Notes: generated by a model not told the origin, from the letters alone. A stretch of DNA of 14,757 nt from Patescibacteria group bacterium (GCA_030917665.1 JAUPUH010000009.1:1-14757); one strand, 5' to 3'; positions 7,176 through 13,425 are shown, counted from the first letter of the stretch. Numbers and translations: made by a program.

Positions 7176-8528
7176 ATGCCTTCAAAAAAAGTTGTACAAG
7201 ATATTGTTCCGACTAGTAGACGTTCCATCAGGAATATTCCAATTGAGCATGAAATTGATGCTCCCGTAAAAACTCCTCGTCGAAAAGTCGCGTCCCGACC
7301 AGCAGTGCGCGCTATTCGAGAAGAAGAACGTGATGAAGAGGTGATCGAGGAGCCTGTTTTTGTTAACAAGAAGCCTTCAAAGAAAAAGAAAAACGCAGGA
7401 AAGTATCTTTTGACTTTCGTAATTGTTTTTATTTGTATTGCAATTATCGGTGTAGCTCTATCTTTGTCATACTCAAAGGCGGTCGTAACCATCACACCTA
7501 AAGTAACAAATTTTGATGTAAATGGAACATTTACTGCAAAAAAGAATGCACCAGGAACTGATCTTGGTTATGAGGTCGTAACGGTTTCCGACGAGGTCCA
7601 CCAAATTATACCTGCAACAAGCGGCCCAGCAGTCCAGACAAAGGCAAAGGGAACTGCTGTGATTTACAATAATTTTAGTGCTACAGCACAGACTTTGGTT
7701 GCGGGAACCCGGTTGTCTGATTCAGATGGGCTTATATACAGAACCGCTTCAACAATCAGCGTCCCAGGAAAGAAAACAAGCCCAGGAAGTATCGAAGTCG
7801 CTATTGTCGCAGACCAAGCTGGTGCAAATTATAATGCTGCAGTGGCTGACTTGAAGGGTGATTATAAAATTGTCGGATACAAGGGCACACCTAAATACGA
7901 TGGATTTTATGCTCGACTCAAGACCGATATCACAGGAGGATTTTCAGGAAACAAGATGATCATTGCCCCAGAGGCTCAAAAGGCTGCGGTCACTGCACTG
8001 CAAACTACACTCAGAGAGCAACTACTCACAAAGCTAAAAACAGCTGTTCCGCCAGGATTTATACTTTACGATAGCGCTTATACGATCGAGTATACCAACC
8101 CTGAGCCGATAATGAAGGAGAACACATCAGCCGACGTTTCTGTAAAGGGCGTTGCCTATGCAGCTATTTTTAAAGCTGATAGTCTCATCAAGTTTATTGC
8201 AGGTAAGGAAATACAGAAGTTCCCATCGGATACGTACACTGTGGGCGGAGATACTGATCTCGAATTCAAAGTTTCAAATATAAAGGATTTTTCAATAAAG
8301 AAGGGTACACCTTTAATATTCACACTCAAGGGACCAATTTCAATTACAGGAACATTCTCTGAATCTAAATTGAAGGATGAACTTAAGGGAATAGACCTTA
8401 AGGCAAGTAATGCTGTATTTGGTAAATATACCGCCATAAGTAATGCTTACGCATTGATTACACCATTTTGGATGAGGTCCTTCCCAAACTCAACAGAAAA
8501 GATTATACTAGAATACAAGAAGGAATAG
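7176..8528 (+). CDS. Bitopic membrane protein with baseplate-J-like region
   Basis: 450 residues. A charged cytoplasmic tail (1-76; basic patches PRRKVASRP near 34-42 and KKPSKKKKN near 65-73, with an acidic run EEERDEEVIEE between) precedes one transmembrane helix at about 77-98. About 350 residues would lie outside. Residues 157-220 carry the pattern that automatic annotation of CPR genomes calls 'baseplate J-like': GTAVIYN, VAGTRL, DGLIYRT, then VPGKKTSPGSIEVAIVA and AGANYN. The rest of the exterior is strand-rich and has no cysteine. There is no signal cleavage site or sortase motif, so it is probably anchored N-in/C-out. The preceding PilM/FtsA-like gene suggests an inner-membrane assembly of cytoplasmic actin-fold protein plus bitopic partner. 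There is no Shine-Dalgarno sequence. The real function of this family is not known to me. Confidence 0.75.
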   Translation: MPSKKVVQDIVPTSRRSIRNIPIEHEIDAPVKTPRRKVASRPAVRAIREEERDEEVIEEPVFVNKKPSKKKKNAGKYLLTFVIVFICIAIIGVALSLSYSKAVVTITPKVTNFDVNGTFTAKKNAPGTDLGYEVVTVSDEVHQIIPATSGPAVQTKAKGTAVIYNNFSATAQTLVAGTRLSDSDGLIYRTASTISVPGKKTSPGSIEVAIVADQAGANYNAAVADLKGDYKIVGYKGTPKYDGFYARLKTDITGGFSGNKMIIAPEAQKAAVTALQTTLREQLLTKLKTAVPPGFILYDSAYTIEYTNPEPIMKENTSADVSVKGVAYAAIFKADSLIKFIAGKEIQKFPSDTYTVGGDTDLEFKVSNIKDFSIKKGTPLIFTLKGPISITGTFSESKLKDELKGIDLKASNAVFGKYTAISNAYALITPFWMRSFPNSTEKIILEYKKE

Positions 8529-8549
8529 GGCTGGAATAAGGATACTTTC

Positions 8550-8564
8550 CAATACTAGGTATTG
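8550..8564 (+). repeat. Small inverted repeat over the infA -35 region
   Basis: CAATAC (8550-8555), spacer TAG, GTATTG (8559-8564). The right arm overlaps the -35 TTGACT at 8562-8567. The 13-base core AATACTAGGTATT recurs at 9002-9014 inside the first codons of rpsM. It could be an operator; it could also be chance. Confidence 0.4.
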
Positions 8565-8591
8565 ACTTTTACCTGGTACTTCTGATAGTAT
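8562..8591 (+). promoter_or_regulatory. Promoter of the infA/alpha ribosomal operon
   Basis: TTGACT (8562-8567), an 18-base spacer ending in TGA (extended -10), then TAGTAT (8586-8591). The predicted RNA start is near 8598, about 14 nt before the infA ATG. It probably drives the whole infA-to-rpsI operon, since the first later terminator is after rpsI. Confidence 0.7.
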
Positions 8592-8611
8592 GGCTAAACG
8601 CGAAAATTTTG

Positions 8612-8848
8612 ATGGATTCCAACATAAAAAATACTCAAGAGCAAAAAAAGACGACCGCATACGGTGTAGTAACCGAAGCATTGCCTGACACACTGTTCCG
8701 AGTAAAACTTGATGGTAAGGAAGAAGTCGTGCTTGCGTACTTAGCAGGAAAAATGAGGATGCACCATATCAGAATATTGATTGGTGACAAGGTAGAGCTT
8801 ACTCTTGATCCTTACGGAGGAAGAGCGAGAATTACGAAAAGACTTTAA
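8612..8848 (+). CDS. infA: Translation initiation factor IF-1
   Basis: 78 residues from ATG 8612; a TTG just before it (8609) is in frame but less likely. This is a single S1/OB-fold domain, which binds the ribosomal A site and helps IF-2 and IF-3 in initiation. The family pattern is clear: GVVTEALPDTLFRVKLDG, VLAYLAGKMRMHHIRILIGDKV, then LTLDPYGGRARITKRL. Compared with the usual ~72 residues there is a slightly longer hydrophilic N-terminus (DSNIKNTQEQKK). It leads the alpha operon, with rpmJ starting 19 bases later. The secY/adk/map genes that often precede infA are absent here; a membrane protein gene is upstream instead. A different-frame ATG at 8590 is not used. Confidence 0.96.
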   Translation: MDSNIKNTQEQKKTTAYGVVTEALPDTLFRVKLDGKEEVVLAYLAGKMRMHHIRILIGDKVELTLDPYGGRARITKRL

Positions 8849-8867
8849 CAATAAATTTTAATATCGA

Positions 8868-8984
8868 ATGAAAGTCAAAGCATCAGTCAAGAAAATCTGC
8901 CCTAAGTGTAAAGTAGTCCGACGAAAGGGCTACGTTTATGTCATTTGCCAAGCTAACCCTCGCCATAAGCAGCGACAAGGATAA
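8868..8984 (+). CDS. rpmJ: 50S ribosomal protein bL36
   Basis: 38 residues. This is the smallest large-subunit protein, binding 23S rRNA near the base of the stalk. It starts MKVKASVKKICPKCKVVRRK and has the zinc-binding set C11, C14, C27 and H33 (ICPKC, VICQ, PRHKQRQG), so it is the zinc (C+) form. Length and ending (RHKQRQG) are standard. It sits between infA and rpsM, the usual bacterial order. The leader TTTTAATATCGA has no Shine-Dalgarno sequence. Confidence 0.97.
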   Translation: MKVKASVKKICPKCKVVRRKGYVYVICQANPRHKQRQG

Positions 8985-8996
8985 TTAAATAATATT

Positions 8997-9377
8997 ATGC
9001 GAATACTAGGTATTACAATTCCGGATGCTAAGAGACTTGAGATTTCACTCACGGCGCTTTATGGAGTAGGACGATCCCGAGCGCTCTTTATTTTGAAAAA
9101 GGCAAAGATTGATCCTGCATTAGCAGCGAAGGATCTCACTGTCGACCAGGAAAATGAGGTCAGAAAAATAATCGAGTCATTCCGAATCGAGGGTGATCTC
9201 AAGAGAGAGGTCGCTTCAAACGTCAAACGACACAAGGACATCAAGACATATAGAGGAACACGCCACGCGCGACGCCTCCCAGTACGAGGACAAAGAACAA
9301 AGACAAACTCAAGAACAGTACGAGGAAACACACGAAAGACCATGGGTTCAGGACGAAAGAAGGAAGAAAAGAAATAA
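8997..9377 (+). CDS. rpsM: 30S ribosomal protein uS13
   Basis: 126 residues. It sits in the head of the small subunit and contacts P-site tRNA and the large subunit. It starts MRILGITIPDAKRLEISLTA, followed by the helix-hairpin-helix-like YGVGRSRA (22-29) and the highly conserved YRGTRH...LPVRGQRTKTN (85-104) ahead of a basic tail ending GSGRKKEEKK. The length is slightly above the usual ~118-122. The gap from rpmJ is only 12 bases, leaving no room for the S4-binding pseudoknot that lies before rpsM in E. coli. The first codons contain the 13-base palindrome also found in the infA promoter. Confidence 0.98.
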   Translation: MRILGITIPDAKRLEISLTALYGVGRSRALFILKKAKIDPALAAKDLTVDQENEVRKIIESFRIEGDLKREVASNVKRHKDIKTYRGTRHARRLPVRGQRTKTNSRTVRGNTRKTMGSGRKKEEKK

Positions 9378-9401
9378 TCATTAATCACTACACCTACTAT
9401 T

Positions 9402-9830
9402 ATGGGAAAAAAGCGAATCGTAACAACAGAAGGAGAAGCAAAGAAGGAGGGCGCAACAAAGCAGCCGTCTGCTTCTAAAAAGCGCCTTGATTCAGGCGTG
9501 CTTTACGTTCAATCAACCTATAATAACACTAAGGTTCTTCTTACTGACAATGATGGCAATGCTGTTATGTGGTCATCGAGCGGAAGTCTTGGATTTAAGG
9601 GCGCTAAGAAGGGAACTCCGTTTGCAGCAGCGAAAGTTGGTGAGACTCTTGCTACAAAGGCAGCCCTTCTCGGACTCAAGGAGATTAAAGTAGTAGTAAA
9701 AGGCGTCGGATCAGGACGAGAGTCAGCGATCCGAGGCTTTATTTCTAAGGGAGTAGTAATCTCATCTATCAAGGACGAGACTCCGGTCCCATTCAATGGT
9801 CCGCAGCCTAAGAAGCCTCGACGAGTATAA
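9402..9830 (+). CDS. rpsK: 30S ribosomal protein uS11
   Basis: 142 residues. It forms part of the platform by the E site, with uS7 and the 3' end of 16S rRNA. A basic tail (about 1-30) precedes LYVQSTYNNTKVLLTDNDGN, then GFKGAKKGTPFAAAKVGE and GSGRESAIRGF. The C-terminal signature, usually PHNGCRP, is PFNGPQP (His to Phe, Cys to Pro, Arg to Gln), while the Asn-Gly pair is kept. The ending KKPRRV is typical. There is no Shine-Dalgarno sequence, and the gap from rpsM is 24 bases. Confidence 0.97.
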   Translation: MGKKRIVTTEGEAKKEGATKQPSASKKRLDSGVLYVQSTYNNTKVLLTDNDGNAVMWSSSGSLGFKGAKKGTPFAAAKVGETLATKAALLGLKEIKVVVKGVGSGRESAIRGFISKGVVISSIKDETPVPFNGPQPKKPRRV

Positions 9831-9847
9831 TAATTTTAATAAATAAT

Positions 9848-10465
9848 ATGATTATCGGACCAAAATACAAAATAGCACGACGCCTCGGAGCAAATATCTT
9901 TGAGAAGACACAGACTCAGAAATTTGCTATACGTTCAGAACAGAAAGCTGGCGGTGGCAGAACTATGGGGAAAAAGCCTCGTGCGAAAAGCGATTTCGGT
10001 CTCGGTATGATTGAAAAGCAAAAGGCTCGATATAGCTACGGCATCACAAGCAAGCAATTCACAAATTACGTCCAAAAGGCAACAGAAAAGAAAGGTAACA
10101 CAGCTGATATCCTTACAGGTCTTCTTGAATCACGACTTGATAATGTTGCGCTTCGAGCAGGGTATGCTACGACTCGACAGGCAGCTCGACAGATGACATC
10201 CCACGGACATCTTACAGTTAACGGTCAGATTGTTACAATTCCTTCGTATCACGTAAAGGTTGGTGATGTCATTGGTATCCGAGAGGGCAGCAAGAAAAAA
10301 GTGCTTTTCTCTACTCTCGATGAACGTTTGAAAACTCTTAAGCTTCCAGCATGGCTCAAGCTCAATTTCGAGAAGAAGGAAGTTAAGATAGATGGAAATC
10401 CGAATATCCTTCACTCAGAGCTGATGTTCAATGTAGGAGCAGTCTTGGAATTTTATAGCCGATAA
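9848..10465 (+). CDS. rpsD: 30S ribosomal protein uS4
   Basis: 205 residues, standard length. It is a primary 16S rRNA binder that nucleates assembly of the body. The N-terminal domain begins MIIGPKYKIARRLGANIF; it has no cysteines, so it is the zinc-free form. LLESRLDNVALRAGYATTRQ (92-111) and GHLTVNGQIVTIPSY (120-134) mark the S4 RNA-binding fold. The C-terminus LMFNVGAVLEFYSR matches the usual end of the family. In E. coli uS4 represses the alpha operon by binding an mRNA pseudoknot; no such leader is visible in this operon. The 17-base gap from rpsK is all A/T except near the stop. Confidence 0.98.
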   Translation: MIIGPKYKIARRLGANIFEKTQTQKFAIRSEQKAGGGRTMGKKPRAKSDFGLGMIEKQKARYSYGITSKQFTNYVQKATEKKGNTADILTGLLESRLDNVALRAGYATTRQAARQMTSHGHLTVNGQIVTIPSYHVKVGDVIGIREGSKKKVLFSTLDERLKTLKLPAWLKLNFEKKEVKIDGNPNILHSELMFNVGAVLEFYSR

Positions 10466-10490
10466 AATTTAATATTTTAATAAAAAAAGT

Positions 10491-11462
10491 ATGTCAAATC
10501 ATTCAATCATAGTTCCATCAAAGCCAAAGGTCATCCGTGAGGAAGGCTTTAGCGGTATTTATGAAATCGACGGCCTTTATCCTGGCTACGGACACACTCT
10601 TGGAAACTCACTCCGACGAATTATCCTTTCGTCTCTTCCAGGTTCAGCAGTCACAAAAGTTAAGATCAAGGGTGTTGAGCATGAATTTTCATCTTTAAGT
10701 GGAGTAAAGGAGGATGTTATAACACTCCTTCTTAATTTCAAGAAACTCAGAATCAAGCTTATCGGTGATGAGCCTCAAACTATTACTCTTAAGGCAAAGG
10801 GTGTAAAGACTGTAGTTGCGAAGGACATCGAATGCCCAGGTCAGGTTGAAATTCTTAACCCCGAACTTCTTATCGCAACCCTAACAGACAAGGGTTCTGA
10901 TCTTGATGTTGAGATTACTGTTGAAAAAGGTCTCGGTTATGTCGCCAAGGAAATCATTACAAAAGATCGAGTCGATATCGGAACCATTTCAATTGACGCT
11001 ACCTTCACACCTATCAAGAAGGCGAACTACGAGGTTGAGAACATGCGAGTTGGAGATCGAACTGATTTCAATCGATTGAGAATTTCTATCGAAACAGACG
11101 GAACACTTACACCAAAAGAGGCTCTTGAAAATTCAATTTCTCTTATGATTATGCAGCTGAAGTCAATTGTCGGCTTCAAGGAAGAGGAAGTTGTGGCTGA
11201 GGACAAGGCAGATGAGGCTTCTTCTGGATCATCTGAAGGCGAGTCAAAGCAGGAATTCGATGTTGAGTTCCTCAAAACGCGAATCGACGCTATCGGGCTT
11301 TCTGCACGAACAACAAAGGCGCTCACAAGCGCAAATATTCGAACAGTCGGTGGTCTCGCTCGAAAGAAGGAAGTCGATATCCTTGATATCGAGGGACTTG
11401 GAAGCAAGGGAATCCAGGAAATCAAGAAAGTGTTGTCACAGTACAACATTACACTCAAGTAA
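10491..11462 (+). CDS. rpoA: RNA polymerase alpha subunit
   Basis: 323 residues, close to the usual ~320-330. The N-terminal domain (1-~230) dimerises and seeds beta/beta' assembly: YPGYGHTLGNSLRRIILSSL (30-49) is the hallmark, with VGDRTDFNRLRI at 187-198. An acidic Ser/Glu linker (about 231-255) leads to the C-terminal domain (256-323), which binds promoter DNA and activators. By alignment by eye to E. coli, R265 and K298 are kept as R273 and K306, but N268 becomes K276 and S299 becomes G307, so UP-element contacts may differ. This agrees loosely with the poor -35 regions in the window. Operon position between rpsD and rplQ is standard. Confidence 0.98.
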   Translation: MSNHSIIVPSKPKVIREEGFSGIYEIDGLYPGYGHTLGNSLRRIILSSLPGSAVTKVKIKGVEHEFSSLSGVKEDVITLLLNFKKLRIKLIGDEPQTITLKAKGVKTVVAKDIECPGQVEILNPELLIATLTDKGSDLDVEITVEKGLGYVAKEIITKDRVDIGTISIDATFTPIKKANYEVENMRVGDRTDFNRLRISIETDGTLTPKEALENSISLMIMQLKSIVGFKEEEVVAEDKADEASSGSSEGESKQEFDVEFLKTRIDAIGLSARTTKALTSANIRTVGGLARKKEVDILDIEGLGSKGIQEIKKVLSQYNITLK

Positions 11463-11480
11463 TTCATTTAACATACGAAC

Positions 11481-11831
11481 ATGAGACACCATTCAACAAA
11501 ACGAAAATTCGGACGAGAAAAAGACCAAAGAAATGCCTTGATGCGTTCTCTTGCTCGAAACCTTATCAATGAAAATCGCATTACTACAACTTTGCCAAAG
11601 GCGAAGGAGCTTCGACCATATGTCGAAAAGCTTGTTACTAAAGCAAAATCAGGATCTTTAGCATCACGACGACTTATAATTTCAAAAGTTGGCGGAGTAA
11701 AGGAGACAAAAGCCCTTTTTGATGTCATCGCCCCAAAGTACAAGGACAGAAAGGGAGGGTACACAAGAATTATTAAGATTGCCCGCCGTGAGCTTGACGC
11801 TGCACCGATGGCTATGATTGAATTTGTATAA
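11481..11831 (+). CDS. rplQ: 50S ribosomal protein bL17
   Basis: 116 residues, close to the usual 115-130. It lies near the exit of the peptide tunnel. The N-terminus MRHHSTKRKFGREKDQRNAL is a near-perfect family start, followed by LARNLINENRITTTLPKAKELRPYVEKLVT. The C-terminal strand region (GGYTRIIKIARRELDAAPMAMIEF) is also typical. It follows rpoA by 18 bases, closing the classical alpha operon order; rplM follows after only 5 bases. There is no Shine-Dalgarno sequence (CATACGAAC before the ATG). Confidence 0.98.
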   Translation: MRHHSTKRKFGREKDQRNALMRSLARNLINENRITTTLPKAKELRPYVEKLVTKAKSGSLASRRLIISKVGGVKETKALFDVIAPKYKDRKGGYTRIIKIARRELDAAPMAMIEFV

Positions 11832-11836
11832 CCAAC

Positions 11837-12181
11837 ATGATACACACAATAGACGCACAAAATAAGAAACTTGGACGAGTTGCTAGCGAGGCAGCAAGCT
11901 TTCTCATGGGCAAGCGAACAACTTCATTCGTTCGAAACAAGGTTTCAGATGTTCAGGTCAAGATTATAAATACAAACAAGGCCGCTTTTGATGTTAAGAA
12001 ACTCGACAATAAGGAGTACGTAACCTTTACAGGTTTTCGAGGTGGTATTTACACCGAGAAGCTTTCAGCACTTATTGCTCGAAAGGGAACAAAGGAAGTA
12101 TTTGAACGAGCAGTCTATAGAATGCTTCCTTCAAATAGCCTTCGAAAGCAAATGATGAAGAATTTAACCATTACCGAATAA
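11837..12181 (+). CDS. rplM: 50S ribosomal protein uL13 (short form)
   Basis: 114 residues, against about 142 in E. coli. It is an early-assembly 23S rRNA binder. KKLGRVASEAASFLMGK (10-26) matches the GKTLGRLATELARRLRGK region of E. coli uL13. YVTFTGFRGGIYTEKL matches the HTGHIGGIK region, and VYRMLPSNSLRKQMMKNL matches VKGMLPKGPLGRAMFRRL. The leading ~14 residues and the C-terminal tail of the E. coli protein are missing, and the central GD motif is degenerate (SDVQVKIINTN). The gene is intact, so this is a reduced protein, as often seen in CPR ribosomes. It is tightly packed between rplQ (5 bases) and rpsI (4 bases). Confidence 0.95.
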   Translation: MIHTIDAQNKKLGRVASEAASFLMGKRTTSFVRNKVSDVQVKIINTNKAAFDVKKLDNKEYVTFTGFRGGIYTEKLSALIARKGTKEVFERAVYRMLPSNSLRKQMMKNLTITE

Positions 12182-12185
12182 AACC

Positions 12186-12596
12186 ATGTCTACTATCAAA
12201 TCAGAAAAATACATCGAAGCAATTGGTCGACGAAAGACGGCTTCTGCTCGTGTTCGAATCACTCCTGCAGCAAAGCAGACATATGAAATCAACGGTAAGA
12301 ATCTCGAAACATATTTTCCAACAAAAGAACTCCAAAGATCAGCTGTTGAATCTTTTGCAGAATCAAAGCTTACAGAATCAAAATTTAAGGTTTCTGTGGT
12401 AGTGAAAGGTGGGGGAATTAGCGGACAGGCTGATGCGATGCGACATGGTTGCGCGCGAGCACTTATCGATTGGGATATAGAGTTGCGAGGTAAACTCAAG
12501 AAGGCAGGGCTCCTCAAGCGAGATCCTCGAGCGAAGGAGCGCCGAAAGTTCGGTCTCAAGAAAGCTCGAAAGTCTCCTCAGTGGTCAAAGCGATAA
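12186..12596 (+). CDS. rpsI: 30S ribosomal protein uS9
   Basis: 136 residues, normal length. It is in the head of the small subunit, and its basic C-terminal tail reaches the P-site tRNA. The signature pieces are AIGRRKTASARVRITP near the N-terminus, VVVKGGGISGQADAMRHGCARAL in the middle, and the ending KFGLKKARKSPQWSKR (family: KARRxPQFSKR). It is last in the operon, directly after rplM as in most bacteria, and is followed by a strong terminator starting 14 bases past the stop. The residues at both functional ends are intact. Confidence 0.98.
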   Translation: MSTIKSEKYIEAIGRRKTASARVRITPAAKQTYEINGKNLETYFPTKELQRSAVESFAESKLTESKFKVSVVVKGGGISGQADAMRHGCARALIDWDIELRGKLKKAGLLKRDPRAKERRKFGLKKARKSPQWSKR

Positions 12597-12610
12597 GACA
12601 CAAAAGAAAA

Positions 12611-12637
12611 GCTCCCGCAAGGGGGTTTTCTTTTTTT
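12611..12637 (+). terminator. Intrinsic terminator of the ribosomal operon
   Basis: GCTCCC (12611-12616) pairs with GGGGGT (12621-12626) around GCAA, with wobbles. The stem is lengthened by AAA upstream pairing with TTT. TTTTCTTTTTTT follows at 12626-12637. The A-rich 5' flank means it could also stop minus-strand transcription. Confidence 0.9.
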
Positions 12638-12644
12638 ACAGGAG

Positions 12645-12650
12645 TATAAT
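12645..12650 (+). promoter_or_regulatory. -10 box of the 31-codon gene
   Basis: A consensus TATAAT just after the operon terminator. No -35 is recognisable at 16-18 bases. The predicted RNA start is near 12657. Confidence 0.5.
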
Positions 12651-12692
12651 TATATTCCAGTTAGTGCTCATGTCGGTAAATTCGGTCAACCC

Positions 12693-12698
12693 AGGAGG
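12693..12698 (+). promoter_or_regulatory. Perfect Shine-Dalgarno sequence AGGAGG
   Basis: AGGAGG at 12693-12698 lies seven bases before ATG 12706, the ideal distance. It is the only such site in front of a gene in this window and is the main reason to believe the 31-codon frame and to prefer its ATG over the in-frame ATG at 12670. Confidence 0.75.
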
Positions 12699-12705
12699 GA
12701 CAATC

Positions 12706-12801
12706 ATGAAAATATTCAGATTCCTTTGGAGTTGGGTCGTTGCTCGCTACATTCCTGCGGGCTACGAGGATGAAAGTGGGTTCCACTACGGAAACCCGTA
12801 A
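12706..12801 (+). CDS. Putative 31-residue peptide, possibly membrane-associated
   Basis: Begins MKIFRFLWSWVVARYIPAG and ends with a polar tail (GYEDESGFHYGNP). The N-terminal ~18 residues alternate basic and large hydrophobic/aromatic residues and could lie along a membrane as an amphipathic helix. An in-frame ATG at 12670 would give 43 residues, but the Shine-Dalgarno site decides for 12706. It has its own -10 box upstream and its own terminator (12816-12854). Two overlapping hairpins cover its last codons: AGTGG/CCACT (12775-12787), and GGGTTCC/GGAAACCC (12778-12797), which would exclude the first. The transcript might therefore be a structured RNA instead of, or as well as, an mRNA. No homolog is recognised. 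Confidence 0.5.
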   Translation: MKIFRFLWSWVVARYIPAGYEDESGFHYGNP

Positions 12802-12815
12802 ATCAGATCCGAAAT

Positions 12816-12854
12816 AAGAAAAGGGGGCCGGTCATGCATCGACCCTTTTCTTTT
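12816..12854 (+). terminator. Intrinsic terminator of the 31-codon unit
   Basis: AAGAAAAGGG (12816-12825) is perfectly complementary to CCCTTTTCTT (12843-12852). GGTC and GACC are available inside the loop. The T-rich arm serves as the U-tract and also carries the -35-like TTTTCT of the next gene. It is symmetrical enough to work in both directions. Confidence 0.8.
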
Positions 12855-12874
12855 ATCTAAAACTGTGGTATAAA
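12846..12874 (+). promoter_or_regulatory. Promoter of the first paralog (12911)
   Basis: TTTTCT (12846-12851), a 17-base spacer ending in TGG (extended -10), then TATAAA (12869-12874). The module CCCTTTTCTTTTA plus TATAAATT, with box starts 26 bases apart, recurs before the second paralog at 13342-13375. The leader would be about 30 nt. Confidence 0.65.
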
Positions 12875-12910
12875 TTTTTTAGACAGTAAACCATCAACGA
12901 AAGAAAAACT

Positions 12911-13279
12911 ATGCAAACACTACTGTGGTTTGTTGCTTCATTTGCAGTACTACTTTTGATATCTGCATGTGTTCTCTATGTACGTTACATTTTCAAAGAC
13001 AACCGTAGCGAAGCACTGGCAGAATGTAGGGAGCTTTGGCAGAAAATCAAAAAGGAAGCAGCTGGGGTTGGTTCAATACGAGCGCTAGCTCAAGTTGACC
13101 GCCTTAGTGTGCTCTGTGATAGTTTCGCTATCGAACCGAAAGAATTCGGTGCCGAAAACCTAAAACAGGTAGCAAAAGATGCTGAAATCGCGTTCTGCAA
13201 GTGGCCTGGATCAAGACGCTTTCTTGATTCACCTGAACTTGCTGAGTTCCGTAAAAAATATCTCACTTCTAGTGCGTAA
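12911..13279 (+). CDS. Small one-pass membrane protein, paralog A, function unknown
   Basis: 122 residues. A transmembrane helix fills about residues 4-27 (LWFVASFAVLLLISACVLYV, then RYIF). It is followed by a soluble helical domain of ~90 residues with C39, D63, K85, then KDAEIAF (89-95) and PG (99-100). With the positive charges just after the helix the domain is probably cytoplasmic (inference). The same skeleton, with near-identical spacing, is in the protein at 13426-13836: AxCxE, AL..xD, K, then AxxAF, then PG. The two are therefore diverged tandem paralogs. It is a single-gene unit with its own promoter and terminator and no Shine-Dalgarno sequence (GAAAGAAAAACT before the ATG). No known family is recognised. 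Confidence 0.75.
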   Translation: MQTLLWFVASFAVLLLISACVLYVRYIFKDNRSEALAECRELWQKIKKEAAGVGSIRALAQVDRLSVLCDSFAIEPKEFGAENLKQVAKDAEIAFCKWPGSRRFLDSPELAEFRKKYLTSSA

Positions 13280-13306
13280 CTCGTAGCCGTGTAATTCTTT
13301 TCAAAC

Positions 13307-13340
13307 AACCCCCCACATCGTTTCGGGGGTTTGCCTTTTC
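13307..13340 (+). terminator. Intrinsic terminator of paralog A
   Basis: AACCCCC (13307-13313) pairs with GGGGGTT (13325-13331). A modest T-tract follows (GCCTTTTC to 13340), with another T-run at 13345-13353 that belongs to the next promoter. Confidence 0.8.
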
Positions 13341-13344
13341 ACCC

Positions 13345-13373
13345 TTTTCTTTTACTTAATTTCGTAGTATAAA
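13345..13373 (+). promoter_or_regulatory. Promoter of the second paralog (13426)
   Basis: TTTTCT (13345-13350), a 17-base spacer, then TATAAA (13368-13373), inside the same CCCTTTTCTTTTA...TATAAATT module as paralog A with the same box distance. The predicted leader is about 46 nt. It contains CGGTCAAC (13394-13401), which also occurs in the leader of the 31-codon gene (12683-12690). Confidence 0.65.
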
Positions 13374-13425
13374 TTCTCTAGTCGTTTCAAACTCGGTCAA
13401 CAAAAACATTTGCCCTTCAAAACCT

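Noticed and set aside
8590..8676. Short frame starting ATGGCTAAACGC in front of infA
   Set aside because: It is out of frame with infA, short, and resembles no protein; it is a shadow within the -10 and start of infA.
9826..9831. TATAAT before rpsD as an internal promoter
   Set aside because: It overlaps the rpsK stop codon in an A/T-rich gap and has no -35 or TGn extension; likely chance.
11027..11467. Minus-strand open frames opposite rpoA and other ribosomal genes
   Set aside because: These are Ser/Arg-rich shadows of highly conserved genes on the plus strand.
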